Numbered from the stretch's first letter, positions 8,423 to 17,042 are shown. The stretch is DNA of 64,000 bases from Alphaproteobacteria bacterium (GCA_009908505.1 JAAAPD010000016.1:33883-97882), one strand, 5' to 3'. Made by a program: numbers and translations. Notes: generated from the sequence alone by a model not told the origin.

Positions 8423-9190
8423 ATGCCGTTTGAACCCGTCCAACCCGAAAAGCTGTCGCGGTCGGTTGTCCGCCAGATCGAGAAACTGATCCTGCGCGGC
8501 ATCCTTCGCCCCGGCGAGCGCCTGCCATCGGAACGGGAGATGTCGGAACGGCTGGGCGTGTCGCGCCCGTCGCTGCGCGAGGCCCTGGCCGATCTGCAGC
8601 AAAGCGGCCTGCTGACCAGCAAGGCCGGGTCGGGGGTCTACGTGGCCGAGGTCTTCGGAAATGCCTTTTCCGAGGCGCTGGTGCGGCTGTTTTCCACCCA
8701 TGACGAGGCGGTCTTCGACTACATCGCCTTTCGCCGCGACATGGAAGGGCTGGCCGCCGCGCGGGCCGCCACGCACGGAACCGAGACCGACCTGAAGGTC
8801 ATCGACACGCTCTTTCAGAAGATGGAAGCGGCCCATAGCAAGCGGAACCCCCAGGAAGAGGCGGCGCTGGACGCGGATTTCCACCTGTCGATCATCGAGG
8901 CCAGCCACAATGTCATCATGCTGCACATGATGCGCTCAATGTATCAGTTGCTGCGCGAAGGCGTCTTCTACAACCGACAGATCATGTTCAAGCAGCGCAT
9001 GACCCGCGACAGCCTGCTGGACCAGCACCGCGCGATCAATGACGCGCTTCAGGCCCGCGATGCGGCTGCGGCCCGCGCGGCTGTCGAGGCCCATCTGTCC
9101 TTTGTCGAACAAGCCTTGGCCGATCACCAACAGGCCGAGCGGAACGAGCGGATCGCGCGTCAAAGATTCGATCACGAAATGGGTCGCTGA
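8423..9190 (+). CDS. GntR family (FadR/PdhR-type, FCD domain) transcriptional regulator
   Basis: 255 residues. An N-terminal winged helix (LPSEREMSERLGVSRPSLREAL, about 33-55) is followed by an all-helical FCD domain with the usual metal/ligand residues in DADFH, DQHRAI and VEAHL. Relatives respond to pyruvate, lactate, glycolate or acyl-CoA. No metabolic operon stands beside it, so its targets are not shown by context. The dyad over its own promoter indicates self-repression. It is convergent with the F0 ATP synthase operon. Confidence 0.88.
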   Translation: MPFEPVQPEKLSRSVVRQIEKLILRGILRPGERLPSEREMSERLGVSRPSLREALADLQQSGLLTSKAGSGVYVAEVFGNAFSEALVRLFSTHDEAVFDYIAFRRDMEGLAAARAATHGTETDLKVIDTLFQKMEAAHSKRNPQEEAALDADFHLSIIEASHNVIMLHMMRSMYQLLREGVFYNRQIMFKQRMTRDSLLDQHRAINDALQARDAAAARAAVEAHLSFVEQALADHQQAERNERIARQRFDHEMGR

Positions 9191-9254
9191 CTTTGACCTT
9201 TTCTTGGATCGTCGTCGCGGCAACACGCGCAGCGCGATCAACCGCTCCTATCAC

Positions 9255-9290
9255 GAAAAAAGGCCCGGGCATCGACCCCGGGCCTTTCGG
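9255..9290 (-). terminator. Terminator of the F0 ATP synthase operon
   Basis: AGGCCCGGG (9261-9269) pairs with CCCGGGCCT (9277-9285). On the minus strand the stem is followed by TTTTTT, a good intrinsic terminator for atpF; on the plus strand it can also stop the gntR transcript. Confidence 0.85.
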
Positions 9291-9314
9291 TTCCGCATCA
9301 CGCCGCGCGCGGTC

Positions 9315-9881
9315 TCAGTGCAGCTTTTCACCGACTTCCGCGATGGCCTCGTCAATCAGCTTGTTGGCCTCAGTTGCCGTGGTCTGCTTGGCGATCACGT
9401 CCTGGGCCGCGCCGACAGCGACGGCGACGGCCTTGGTCTGCACATCGCGAACGGCGGCATCCTTGGCGCTTTCGATCTGTTCTTCGGCGGCGGCCAGGCG
9501 GCGCGCGACCGAGGCTTTGATGTCCTCTTTCGCCTGCTGGGCAGCGGTTGTGGCCTCTTCCTTGGCGGTGCTGACGATGCGGTCGGCCTGGGCCTGCACC
9601 TCTTTCTGCTTGCGCTCATACGAGGCCAAAAGCGTCTGCGCCTCTTCACGCAGGGCCTTGGCCTCGTTCAGCTCGGACTGGATGCCCTCGGCCCGGTCGT
9701 CCAGCATCTTGCCGATCAGGCCCGGAACCTTGAAATAGGCCAGCACGGCGATGAAGACGACAAAGCCGAGAAGCACGATGAAGTCGGTGTTCTTCAGCGA
9801 GAAGAAGCCGTAATCGCCCGAGGCGGCGAAAGCCGGGGATGCGGCAATAGACAGGGCGGCGGTGGTCATGATCTTTTTCAT
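9315..9881 (-). CDS. atpF: ATP synthase F0 subunit b
   Basis: 188 residues. After an N-terminal segment resembling a signal sequence (AASPAFAAS) comes one membrane helix (FIVLLGFVVFIAVLAYF) and a long charged coiled coil rich in Ala, Glu, Lys and Gln, the stator stalk that links F0 to F1. Last gene of the F0 operon, five bases after b'. Two different b-type subunits, as here, are typical of photosynthetic bacteria and alphaproteobacteria. Confidence 0.93.
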   Translation of the reverse strand: MKKIMTTAALSIAASPAFAASGDYGFFSLKNTDFIVLLGFVVFIAVLAYFKVPGLIGKMLDDRAEGIQSELNEAKALREEAQTLLASYERKQKEVQAQADRIVSTAKEEATTAAQQAKEDIKASVARRLAAAEEQIESAKDAAVRDVQTKAVAVAVGAAQDVIAKQTTATEANKLIDEAIAEVGEKLH

Positions 9882-9886
9882 GGCGC

Positions 9887-10435
9887 TTACCCTTTCATCC
9901 GGGCGTTGACGGCCGCTGTCACGGTCCGGGCATCGGCCTTGCCGCCCATGGCGGCGACCACGTCCTTTGCCACGTCCTTGGCCACGTCCTTGACGCTGTC
10001 CATGGCGTTGGCTTGGATCTCGGCAATGGCCTTCTCGCTTTCGGCGGTGCGGGCGGCGATCTCGGCGTCGGCCTTGGCCATTTCGGCGTCCAGCTCGGTC
10101 TGAATCTCGGCCTTGGTTTCGCCGGCGATGCGCTGAGCTTCGGCGCGGGCATCGGCAAGCGCCTTTTCATAGGCGGCCTCGGCCTCTTTGGCCTTCTGCT
10201 TCAGCTCTTCGGCGGCAGCGATGTCATTTGTGATGGTGCCTGCGCGCTCGGCCAGCACCGCGGAAATACGGGGCAGCGCGATGCGGGACAGCACGAAGTA
10301 TATCACGACGAGCGTGAGAAGAAGCCAGAAAATCTGGTTGGGCCACCAGTCAAAGCACAGCTGCGGCATGCCGATGGCAGAGCCATCCACGCCAACGCAA
10401 GTGCCTGCGGTTTCCCCGGTTGTTTCGGTCGCCAT
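9887..10435 (-). CDS. atpF': ATP synthase F0 subunit b'
   Basis: 182 residues. The order is a short hydrophilic N-terminus, a membrane helix ([21 protein letters not shown]) and a long coiled coil. It pairs with subunit b as a heterodimeric peripheral stalk. The motif [18 protein letters not shown] is characteristic of b' proteins. Separated from atpE by 83 bases that contain a strong hairpin. Confidence 0.93.
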   Translation of the reverse strand: MATETTGETAGTCVGVDGSAIGMPQLCFDWWPNQIFWLLLTLVVIYFVLSRIALPRISAVLAERAGTITNDIAAAEELKQKAKEAEAAYEKALADARAEAQRIAGETKAEIQTELDAEMAKADAEIAARTAESEKAIAEIQANAMDSVKDVAKDVAKDVVAAMGGKADARTVTAAVNARMKG

Positions 10436-10466
10436 GACGTCCTCCGTCGGAACTGGGTCTCACTAT

Positions 10467-10492
10467 CGGGCGGCCCGTCAACGAGCCGCCCG
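10467..10492 (-). promoter_or_regulatory. Intercistronic hairpin after atpE
   Basis: CGGGCGGC (10467-10474) pairs with GCCGCCCG (10485-10492) with no T-run after it. Lying just after the c-subunit gene, it probably protects or attenuates the transcript so that more c subunit is made than b/b'. Confidence 0.55.
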
Positions 10493-10518
10493 CGCGTAAG
10501 GATAGTGTTCCGTAAGGC

Positions 10519-10743
10519 TTAGACGGCGAACATCAGCAGCAGGGCGACGAGGAACGAGAAGATCCCCAGGGCCTCTGCGAAGGCGATGCCGATGAACAGG
10601 GTGGCCGTTTGGCCGCCGGCGGCGGACGGGTTGCGCAGGGCGCCGGCCAGGAAGTTGCCGGCAACCGTGCCCACACCGATTGCGGCAGCGCCGGAACCGA
10701 TAGCAGCCAGACCAGCGCCGATATGTGCGAGTTCGCCTTCCAT
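10519..10743 (-). CDS. atpE: ATP synthase F0 subunit c
   Basis: 74 residues forming two membrane helices joined by a polar loop ([10 protein letters not shown]). The proton-carrying acid is Glu57 in [10 protein letters not shown], with no polar pair marking a sodium-binding ring, so a proton-driven rotor is inferred. The ATG at 10743 has AAGGAGA upstream; an upstream extension to 10833 is not supported. Many copies per enzyme are needed, consistent with the hairpin after the gene. Confidence 0.96.
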   Translation of the reverse strand: MEGELAHIGAGLAAIGSGAAAIGVGTVAGNFLAGALRNPSAAGGQTATLFIGIAFAEALGIFSFLVALLLMFAV

Positions 10744-10795
10744 GAGAATTCTCCTTACGATTGATTTGGAAGTTTCGATACTAGGGTTCGGACCT

Positions 10796-11551
10796 TTAGT
10801 GCGACGGGTGCAGCGCATCCTTGAGGTACACACAGGTCAGAATGGTGAAGACATAGGCCTGGATGAAGGACACCAGGACTTCGAGCCCGTACATCGCCGT
10901 GATGGCCAGCACCGACAGCGGGCTGACAAGCGCGATCGCCGCAAAGCCCGCGAAAACCTTGATCACCGCGTGACCGGCCATCAGGTTGCCGGCAAGACGG
11001 ATCGAATGGCTGACGGGCCGCACGAAATACGAGATGAGTTCGATCACGGCCAGGATGGGCCGCAAGGCCAGCGGCGCGCTGGACACCCAGAACAGGCCCA
11101 GGAACTTGCTGCCATTCTTGACGAAGCCGACGATCGTGACAGTCAGGAAAACCGCCAGTGCCAGAACGACGGTCACCGCGAAATGCGAGGTCGTCGTAAA
11201 GGCCGTCGGGACCAGACCAAGGAAGTTGGCGAAGACGATGAACATGAACAGGGTCATGATGTAGGGGAAGAAGCCAACGGCATCCTTGCCGGCGACATCC
11301 TCGACCATCTTGTAGATGAAGCCGTAGGCAAGCTCGGCGACGGACTGGGTGCGGCTGGGTACAATCGCACGGCGGCGGGTGCCCACGACAAGCAGCAGAA
11401 CAACCCCGATAACCGCCAGCGCCATCCAAAGCGTGACGTTGGTGGGGGTATACCAGTGGATCGGGCCGTTTCCGAAAAGAGGCTCGACAATGAACTGGTC
11501 CATCGGGTGGAAGACCAGGCTGCTTTCTCCGCCGTTCGTCTCAGTCGCCAT
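10796..11551 (-). CDS. atpB: ATP synthase F0 subunit a
   Basis: 251 residues, polytopic. The essential arginine is Arg185 in [12 protein letters not shown], and the following [17 protein letters not shown] helix is the usual partner of the c-ring. The start overlaps the end of atpI by 11 bases. Forms the proton half-channels. Confidence 0.96.
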   Translation of the reverse strand: MATETNGGESSLVFHPMDQFIVEPLFGNGPIHWYTPTNVTLWMALAVIGVVLLLVVGTRRRAIVPSRTQSVAELAYGFIYKMVEDVAGKDAVGFFPYIMTLFMFIVFANFLGLVPTAFTTTSHFAVTVVLALAVFLTVTIVGFVKNGSKFLGLFWVSSAPLALRPILAVIELISYFVRPVSHSIRLAGNLMAGHAVIKVFAGFAAIALVSPLSVLAITAMYGLEVLVSFIQAYVFTILTCVYLKDALHPSH

Positions 11552-11885
11552 CGCGTTCGTCTTTCCCGTCTTCGCCGCCCAGTTCGGACAGCTGCGTTCT
11601 TTGTATCTCTTCAGCCGATCGCATCATGGTTTTGACACCCGCCGCGAGGCCCAAGAAAACGAATAGCACCATCAACCACGGCCGCGTGCCCAGAAGGGCA
11701 TCCAACCCGTATCCGATGCCGAAACCGATCCCCAGACCGGCCACAAGCTCGATCACCATCCGCCAGGCAAGCTGCGCTTGCGAATAGTGCTCCTCGGAAT
11801 GGTGCTTCTCGACCTTGTCGCCCTTGGCTGCCGCGATCTTCTCCTCCAGCGACCTCAGGCGGTCAGATGGATCATGATCGGACAA
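11541..11885 (-). CDS. atpI: AtpI, F0 assembly protein
   Basis: 114 residues with a charged N-terminus and two membrane helices (about 42-60 and 68-88) with glycine repeats ([13 protein letters not shown]). AtpI helps build the c-ring and may take part in Mg2+ handling. The start codon is [12 protein letters not shown] is preceded by AAGGGG at good distance and no in-frame ATG fits. First gene of the F0 operon atpI-B-E-F'-F. Confidence 0.88.
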   Translation of the reverse strand: MSDHDPSDRLRSLEEKIAAAKGDKVEKHHSEEHYSQAQLAWRMVIELVAGLGIGFGIGYGLDALLGTRPWLMVLFVFLGLAAGVKTMMRSAEEIQRTQLSELGGEDGKDERDGD

Positions 11886-11912
11886 GTTAAGCCCCTTTCC
11901 TCGGTTGTGGAT

Positions 11913-11941
11913 GTGCTATGCGCGGGACGGGTCAGAGTCAA
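11913..11941 (-). promoter_or_regulatory. Promoter of the F0 ATP synthase operon
   Basis: On the minus strand: -35 TTGACT (11941-11936), spacer of 17 bases, -10 TAGCAC (11918-11913). The predicted start is about 20 bases upstream of the atpI TTG. Confidence 0.6.
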
Positions 11942-12044
11942 CTCTGCCATTCCGCCACCCAAACCATTGATTCATAGTCATTAAACCATGGCGCGCTACC
12001 CTGCCGCACCGGTCAAGGACGGGGATTTGGCACTTGGGCCATAT

Positions 12045-12060
12045 TCAACCTAACGGTTGA
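12045..12060. promoter_or_regulatory. ArsR-type operator dyad
   Basis: TCAACC-TAAC-GGTTGA is a perfect inverted repeat 30 bases before the arsR start, in the position expected for the -10 region. CAACC...GGTTG sites of this kind are typical of ArsR regulators paired with SRPBCC proteins. Self-regulation is inferred. Confidence 0.5.
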
Positions 12061-12090
12061 CGTTTTCCGAGATTGCCGCTTGATGGGCGC

Positions 12091-12417
12091 ATGAGCGCGC
12101 CCCTTGATACCGTTTTCGCGGCCCTGGCCGATCCGACCCGACGGGCGATCCTGACGATGCTGCTGGAAGACGACATGGCCGTCACGGATGTGGCCGACCC
12201 GTTCGAGATGTCGCTTGCCGCGATTTCCAAGCACTTGGGCATCCTGACCCGTGCCGGCCTGATCAGTCAGGAAAAGCGCGGCCGCGTGAAATGGTGCAAG
12301 CTGGAGCCGGACGCGATGCGTGCGGCAAGCGTTTGGATGCAAGGTTTCGGCCAGTTCGATCAGATCGACCTGGACGCCTTCGAACGGTTCCTCGAAGGCG
12401 AGCTGCGCCCGGACTAG
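12091..12417 (+). CDS. ArsR/SmtB family transcriptional regulator
   Basis: 108 residues with a winged helix: FAALADPTRRAILTMLLEDD, then the recognition segment LAAISKHLGILTRAGLISQ and a beta-wing EKRGRVKWCKL. There is no ELCV-type metal-binding motif, so it is probably not a metal sensor but belongs to the group often encoded with an SRPBCC (AHSA1-like) protein; no such gene follows here. ATG 12091 is preferred over a TTG at 12073. Its end overlaps the convergent lysR gene by four bases. Confidence 0.85.
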   Translation: MSAPLDTVFAALADPTRRAILTMLLEDDMAVTDVADPFEMSLAAISKHLGILTRAGLISQEKRGRVKWCKLEPDAMRAASVWMQGFGQFDQIDLDAFERFLEGELRPD

Positions 12418-13292
12418 CCCTGCCAGTCCCTGGCCGCGTCCTTCAGGTGCTTGAGGAAAGCCTGCACCTTGGTCGTCCGGTGCAGGTCGACATGCGTCAC
12501 CAGCCACAACTGCCCGCCCCATTCGGTCCGAGAGGGCAACACCTCGACCAGGTCGTCGTGTTGGTCCATCTCGCCGCGCCCGACGAAGCCGATGCCGATC
12601 CCGGCCAGGATCGCATCGGTCACGTTGCGGGTCGCAGATGTGCGAAAGATCACGTGGTCCTGCGGAACCGCATCCGCCAGCCACTGATTGTAGGGGGCGC
12701 GGTTGGTCGCGTCGTCGGGACCGACGAACCAGTGATCGGCCAGGTCGTCTGCGCCGGAGGGGTGGCCGTGCCGCGCGATATAAGTGCGTGACGCCACAAG
12801 GTGCGCCGACTGCCGAATGAATTTCTGGACCACGTTGTCGGGCTGGTCCGGCGCCTTGCCTGCCCGGATCGCCACATGCGCTTCGCCGTATTCCAGGCGG
12901 AACAGGCGCTGGCCGGTCAGGTAGCGCACGGTGATCTCGGGATAGGCCGCGCGGAACGACGCAAGCACAGGGGTCAGTTCGGGCGAGAACGCCTCTAAAG
13001 AAGTCACGACCAACTCGCCGGTCACGCCCTCGCCCTGGCCCTTTATGCGCCCCGCCAACTGGGTCAGTTGATCATCCGTTGCCGCCGCCACCTGCAAAAG
13101 ATCCTGTCCCGCCTCGGTTGGGGTATAGCCGCGCGCATGACGCTGGAACAGGCGCGTGCCCAACCGCTCTTCGAGCGCGTCGATATGGCGGATCACTGTG
13201 GCGTGATGCACGCCCAGCACCTCGGCGGCGCCGCTGACCGTGCCCACGCGCGCCACTTGGTAGGCGGTGCGAACCTCGTCCCAATTGTCCAT
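12414..13292 (-). CDS. LysR family transcriptional regulator
   Basis: 292 residues. N-terminal winged helix MDNWDEVRTAYQVARVG followed by VSGAAEVLGVHHATVIRHI (about 18-36), then a periplasmic-binding-like effector domain. The first residues (MDNWDEVRTA) are typical of LysR proteins of the alphaproteobacterial group that differ slightly from the standard FxxVAExGS pattern. AGGAGG before the ATG at 13292 decides the start. The target genes and ligand are unknown; the upstream divergent neighbour is ffh, an unlikely target. Confidence 0.88.
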   Translation of the reverse strand: MDNWDEVRTAYQVARVGTVSGAAEVLGVHHATVIRHIDALEERLGTRLFQRHARGYTPTEAGQDLLQVAAATDDQLTQLAGRIKGQGEGVTGELVVTSLEAFSPELTPVLASFRAAYPEITVRYLTGQRLFRLEYGEAHVAIRAGKAPDQPDNVVQKFIRQSAHLVASRTYIARHGHPSGADDLADHWFVGPDDATNRAPYNQWLADAVPQDHVIFRTSATRNVTDAILAGIGIGFVGRGEMDQHDDLVEVLPSRTEWGGQLWLVTHVDLHRTTKVQAFLKHLKDAARDWQG

Positions 13293-13388
13293 GGGGCCTC
13301 CTGTGCGCAATCGAACATAGAACCGACGTTTCGTCATAGATGGGCATCCATGCGGCAAAGTCCAGCGATGGCCGTGCTTTGGCATAAC

Positions 13389-13417
13389 TTGACTCACGGG
13401 CAGATCAGTCCTAAAGC
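13389..13417 (+). promoter_or_regulatory. ffh promoter
   Basis: -35 TTGACT, 17-base spacer, -10 TAAAGC. The expected start is near 13424, giving a leader of about 185 bases before the ffh ATG. Confidence 0.6.
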
Positions 13418-13423
13418 CGCTCT

Positions 13424-13607
13424 CACACCCGGAAAGCGCCGCCTTTCCGGTCCCTGGATGGCCAGGGATCGCCCCCCGTCAGCGAGGTTTCGCCCACGGG
13501 GGCAAATCGCGTTTGCCGCCGACTTCTTGCCGGCGGGCGCTACTGCATTGAGCCGTTCGTTCCTATATGGACCGGACACGGAGACAACCGCCGCAAGGAG
13601 GCGCAAG
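13424..13607 (+). promoter_or_regulatory. Structured 5' leader of ffh
   Basis: Four hairpins follow each other almost without gaps: CCGGAAAG/CTTTCCGG (13429-13450), TCCCTGG/CCAGGGA (13451-13468), CCCCCGT/ACGGGGG (13473-13502) and GGCAAA/TTTGCC (13501-13517, partly exclusive with the previous one). The last two share bases, so they could be alternative folds. The conserved GGAA-tetraloop helix of SRP RNA is not present, so this is not ffs. A regulatory or processing role is inferred from structure and position only. Confidence 0.5.
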
Positions 13608-15122
13608 ATGTTCGAGAGCCTATCAGACCGCCTGTCCGGCGTCTTCGAACGCCTGACCAAGCAAGGCGCCTTGTCCGAAGAGGATGTCAAGACCGCCCTT
13701 CGCGAGGTACGCGTAGCTCTGCTGGAGGCCGACGTGTCGCTGCCCGTGGCGCGCGACTTCGTCAAGGCCGTGCAGGACAAGGCCACGGGCCAGGCGGTAA
13801 CGAAATCGGTCACGCCGGGCCAACAGGTCGTCAAGATCGTCCATGACGAACTGGTCCATGTCCTGACCGGCGACGAAGACCCCGGCAAGCTCAAGGTCGA
13901 CAACCCGCCCGCGCCCATCCTGATGGTGGGGCTTCAGGGCTCGGGCAAGACGACGACGACCGCCAAGCTGGCCAAGCGCCTGAAGGATCGCGACGGCAAG
14001 AAGGTGTTGATGGCCTCGCTCGACGTGAACCGCCCGGCCGCGATGGAGCAGTTGCAAATTCTCGGCGTCCAGATCGGTGTCGATACGCTGCCCATCGTCA
14101 AGGGCGAAAGCCCGGTGCAGATCGCCAAGCGCGCCAAGACGCAAGCCAGCCTTGGCGGCTATGACGTCTACATGCTCGACACCGCCGGTCGTCTGCATAT
14201 CGACCAGGAACTGATCCAGCAGGCCGCCGAGGTGCGCGATGTCGCCAACCCGCGCGAAACCCTGCTTGTGGTCGACGGGTTGACCGGCCAGGACGCGGTG
14301 AACGTCGCCACCGAATTCGACGACAAGATCGGCGTCAGCGGCGTTGTGCTGACCCGGATGGATGGCGACGGGCGCGGCGGTGCGGCCCTGTCCATGCGCG
14401 CCGTGACAGGCAAGCCCATCCGTTTTGTCGGCCTCGGCGAAAAGATGGACGCGATCGAGGAATTCCACGCCGAACGGATCGCCGGCCGCATCCTTGGGAT
14501 GGGCGATATCGTCAGCCTCGTCGAGAAGGCCCAGGAAACCATTGAGGCCGAACAGGCCGAACGCATGATGAAGCGTTTCCAGAAGGGCCGTTTCAACATG
14601 AACGACATGAAGATGCAGCTTGAACAGATGCATAAGATGGGCGGCATGGAGGGCATCATGGGCATGATGCCGGGCATGAAGAAGGCCGCCAAGCAGATGG
14701 AAAACGCCGGCATCGACGAAAGCGTTTTCAAGCGGCAGGTCGCGCTGATCAACTCGATGACCAAGAAGGAACGCGCCAACCCGCAGATCCTTCAGGCCAG
14801 CCGCAAGAAGCGGATCGCCAAGGGCGCGGGGCTGGAAGTGTCCGAGTTGAACCAGCTTCTGAAGATGCAGCGGCAGATGGCCGACATGATGAAGAAGATG
14901 GGCAAGATGGGCAAAGGCGGCGCCTTGAAACAGGCCATGAAAGGCATGATGGGCAAGGGCGGCGACATGCCCGGCGGCATGCCCGACATGAACGACCCCA
15001 AGGCCATGGAAGAGGCCGCCAAGGCGCTTGGCGGCGGCAAGGGCCTGCCCGGCGGCATGCCGGGATTCGGCGGTGGGTCGCAATTGCCTCCCGGCCTCAG
15101 CGGATTCGGGAAGAAGAAGTGA
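13608..15122 (+). CDS. ffh: Signal recognition particle protein
   Basis: 504 residues. N domain (1-90), GTPase G domain with GLQGSGKTTTTAK (108-120), DTAGR and TRMDGDGRGG, then a methionine-rich M domain (from about 330) that binds 4.5S RNA and signal peptides. A long Met/Gly/Lys-rich tail (GGDMPGGMPDM, PGGMPGFGGG) ends in GKKK. AAGGAGG just before ATG 13608 fixes the start. It heads the long plus-strand run to trmD. Confidence 0.97.
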   Translation: MFESLSDRLSGVFERLTKQGALSEEDVKTALREVRVALLEADVSLPVARDFVKAVQDKATGQAVTKSVTPGQQVVKIVHDELVHVLTGDEDPGKLKVDNPPAPILMVGLQGSGKTTTTAKLAKRLKDRDGKKVLMASLDVNRPAAMEQLQILGVQIGVDTLPIVKGESPVQIAKRAKTQASLGGYDVYMLDTAGRLHIDQELIQQAAEVRDVANPRETLLVVDGLTGQDAVNVATEFDDKIGVSGVVLTRMDGDGRGGAALSMRAVTGKPIRFVGLGEKMDAIEEFHAERIAGRILGMGDIVSLVEKAQETIEAEQAERMMKRFQKGRFNMNDMKMQLEQMHKMGGMEGIMGMMPGMKKAAKQMENAGIDESVFKRQVALINSMTKKERANPQILQASRKKRIAKGAGLEVSELNQLLKMQRQMADMMKKMGKMGKGGALKQAMKGMMGKGGDMPGGMPDMNDPKAMEEAAKALGGGKGLPGGMPGFGGGSQLPPGLSGFGKKK

Positions 15123-15132
15123 TTCTTTTGTG

Positions 15133-15699
15133 ATGTCTGGCCTGACTGTCCATATCCCCACGCTGGAAACCGACCGGCTGATCCTCCGCGCCCCGCGGAT
15201 GTCGGATTGCGAGCCGATGATGGATTTCATGGCGACCGAGCGGTCGAAATTCATCGGCGGCCCGAAGGACCGACGTGATGCCATGCGCGGCTTTGGCCAC
15301 ATTTCCGGGCTGTGGGTGACACGTGGGTATTCGCTGTTCATCGGGGTCCTGAAAGACAGCCCCGACACCCCGATCGGCGCCTTTGGGCCCTATTACCCGC
15401 TCGATTGGCCCGAACTGGAATTCGGCTGGTCGATTTGGAACCCCGAAAACGAGGGCAAGGGTTACGTGACCGAGGCGCTGCGCCGCCTTATCCCCTGGGG
15501 CTGGGAAAAGACGGGCGCCGATCGCGCGGTGTCTTTCATCGACGCGGACAATGCCCGCTCGATCCGGGTGGCCGAGGCGCTGGGCGCCGTGCAAGACCCG
15601 GCCGCGACCGAGGCGGCGAACCGGCCCGGCTCGCCATTCCACGATGCCGAAGGCTGCCCTGTGCAGGCCTGGCTTCACACCAAGGGGCGGCTGCAATGA
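15133..15699 (+). CDS. GNAT family N-acetyltransferase (RimJ/RimL type)
   Basis: 188 residues. Starts with the usual LETDRLILRAPRMSDCEPM and carries the acetyl-CoA loop region NPENEGKGYVTEAL followed by DNARSIRVAEALGA. Substrate is not evident; relatives acetylate protein N-termini or small amines. It overlaps the next acetyltransferase gene by ATGA. Eleven bases after ffh; no strong ribosome site, so coupling to ffh is possible. Confidence 0.88.
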   Translation: MSGLTVHIPTLETDRLILRAPRMSDCEPMMDFMATERSKFIGGPKDRRDAMRGFGHISGLWVTRGYSLFIGVLKDSPDTPIGAFGPYYPLDWPELEFGWSIWNPENEGKGYVTEALRRLIPWGWEKTGADRAVSFIDADNARSIRVAEALGAVQDPAATEAANRPGSPFHDAEGCPVQAWLHTKGRLQ

Positions 15700-16277
15700 T
15701 CCCGCGCCACGAACAGCCCACGCCTGGCAAGGCGGCCTTGTTGGGCGGTAGAATTTCGGGCGAGGTCCCGGAACTGCGGACCGCGCGGCTGCTCCTGCGT
15801 GCCCCGAGGATAGAGGATTTCGCGACCTATGCCGATATCCTGTGCGGGCCGCGTGCCGCCCATGTCGGCGGCCCGCTGTCGCGACCCGATGCCTGGGCCG
15901 ATTTCACCAACTACGTGGCCGGCTGGATGTTGCACGGCCACGGAAGCTGGACGATCACCGACACCCGGGGGCGCGATGTCATTGGTTTCGTCATGGTTGG
16001 GCTGGAGCCGGGCGACCACGAACCGGAACTCGGATACCTGATGACCGAGGCCGCCGAAGGCAATGGTTATGCGTTCGAGGCCGCCACCGAGGCGCGCACT
16101 TTTGCGTTGTCCACACTGCGGCTGCCTTCGCTGGTCAGCTACATCGCGCCGGGCAATACCCGGTCCATCGCTCTGGCCGAAAAGCTGGGCGCGGTTCGCG
16201 ACGGGGCCGCCGAGGCCGCGATCGACCACGACATTCTGGTCTATCGCCACGTCCCCGACCGGAGGATCACGCAATGA
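15696..16277 (+). CDS. GNAT family N-acetyltransferase (second copy)
   Basis: 193 residues. Same architecture as the preceding gene: LRTARLLLRAPRIEDFATY, a CoA-loop region TEAAEGNGYAFEAATEA and GNTRSIALAEKLGAVRD. The two are clearly related in order of motifs and probably arose by tandem duplication, but they differ greatly in sequence. Four-base ATGA overlaps join it to both neighbours. Confidence 0.88.
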   Translation: MIPRHEQPTPGKAALLGGRISGEVPELRTARLLLRAPRIEDFATYADILCGPRAAHVGGPLSRPDAWADFTNYVAGWMLHGHGSWTITDTRGRDVIGFVMVGLEPGDHEPELGYLMTEAAEGNGYAFEAATEARTFALSTLRLPSLVSYIAPGNTRSIALAEKLGAVRDGAAEAAIDHDILVYRHVPDRRITQ

Positions 16278-16570
16278 GTGATGCCACCCAACGCGCGGCC
16301 TCCCTTCTGGCCAGCCACCGCGACAGCATCGACCGACTGGACTCGATCCTCGTCTATGCCTTGGCCGAGCGGTTCAAGCACACCCAGGCCGTGGGGCGAC
16401 TCAAGGCCGAACATGACCTTCCGCCGTCCGATCCCCAGCGCGAGGCGCGCCAGATCGAGCGGCTACAGAAGTTGGCGCTGGATGCCGATCTGGATCCGGA
16501 ATTCGCCAAGAAGTTCCTGAACTTCATCATCGCTGAAGTGATTCAGCACCACGAGAAACACCAAGGATAA
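16274..16570 (+). CDS. Chorismate mutase, AroQ type
   Basis: 98 residues, all helical: [38 protein letters not shown] with the Arg/Lys residues that hold chorismate (R in the first helix, K in VGRLKAEH), then [10 protein letters not shown]. Converts chorismate to prephenate for Phe/Tyr synthesis. The start overlaps the acetyltransferase stop by ATGA. Its place just before rpsP is common in Rhodobacteraceae. Confidence 0.9.
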   Translation: MSDATQRAASLLASHRDSIDRLDSILVYALAERFKHTQAVGRLKAEHDLPPSDPQREARQIERLQKLALDADLDPEFAKKFLNFIIAEVIQHHEKHQG

Positions 16571-16607
16571 CGGGGCCAGGCCCCAGCCATTCACAGGAGA
16601 TACTCAC

Positions 16608-17006
16608 ATGGCCATGAAAATTCGTCTCGCCCGCACCGGTTCCAAGAAGCGCCCCTTCTACCGCATCGTCGCCGCCGACAGCCGCATGCCCCGCGACGGC
16701 CGCTTCATCGAGAAGCTGGGCACCTACAACCCGCTGCTGCCCAAAGACAGCGAAGACCGCGTCAAGATGGACGTGGACGCGGTGAAGGCCTGGCTCGACA
16801 AGGGCGCCCTGCCCACCGACCGTGTCGCCCGCATGCTGGAAGCCGCTGGCGTTCTCGACAAGAAAGAGCGCAACAACCCCAACAAGGGGACCCCGGGCAA
16901 GAAGGCCCAGGAACGCGCCGAGGAAAAGGCCGAGAAGGCTGCCGCTGCCGCCGCCCCGGCTGAAGAGCCGGCCGAAGAGGCCGCCGCGGAAGAAACCGCC
17001 GAGTGA
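16608..17006 (+). CDS. rpsP: 30S ribosomal protein bS16
   Basis: 132 residues; the first ~80 are the conserved S16 fold ([31 protein letters not shown]). The rest is a low-complexity Lys then Ala/Glu-rich tail absent from E. coli S16 (82 residues). GGAGATACTCAC precedes the ATG. First of the S16-RimM-TrmD-L19 gene group. Confidence 0.97.
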   Translation: MAMKIRLARTGSKKRPFYRIVAADSRMPRDGRFIEKLGTYNPLLPKDSEDRVKMDVDAVKAWLDKGALPTDRVARMLEAAGVLDKKERNNPNKGTPGKKAQERAEEKAEKAAAAAAPAEEPAEEAAAEETAE

Positions 17007-17015
17007 TCGGCCGGA

Positions 17016-17042
17016 CCGGGGCACGCCGGTGGCGTGCCCCGG
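17016..17042 (+). terminator. Strong hairpin between rpsP and rimM
   Basis: A perfect 12-base stem (17016-17027 with 17031-17042) with loop GGT, followed by CCGTGTTTCG rather than a T-run. More likely an attenuator or 3'-protecting hairpin that lowers rimM/trmD output relative to S16 than a full stop. Confidence 0.6.

Noticed and set aside
13424..13607. 4.5S SRP RNA (ffs) next to ffh
   Set aside because: The region is structured, but the conserved GGAA-tetraloop helix sequence of SRP RNA is missing.
15028..15132. N-terminal extension of the first acetyltransferase into ffh
   Set aside because: The frame is open, but it lies wholly inside the ffh coding end and has no ribosome site; the GNAT fold begins at MSGLTVHIPTLETDRL.
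13623..15368. A 581-codon minus-strand frame
   Set aside because: It is the antisense shadow of ffh and the first acetyltransferase; His/Leu-rich with no recognisable domain.
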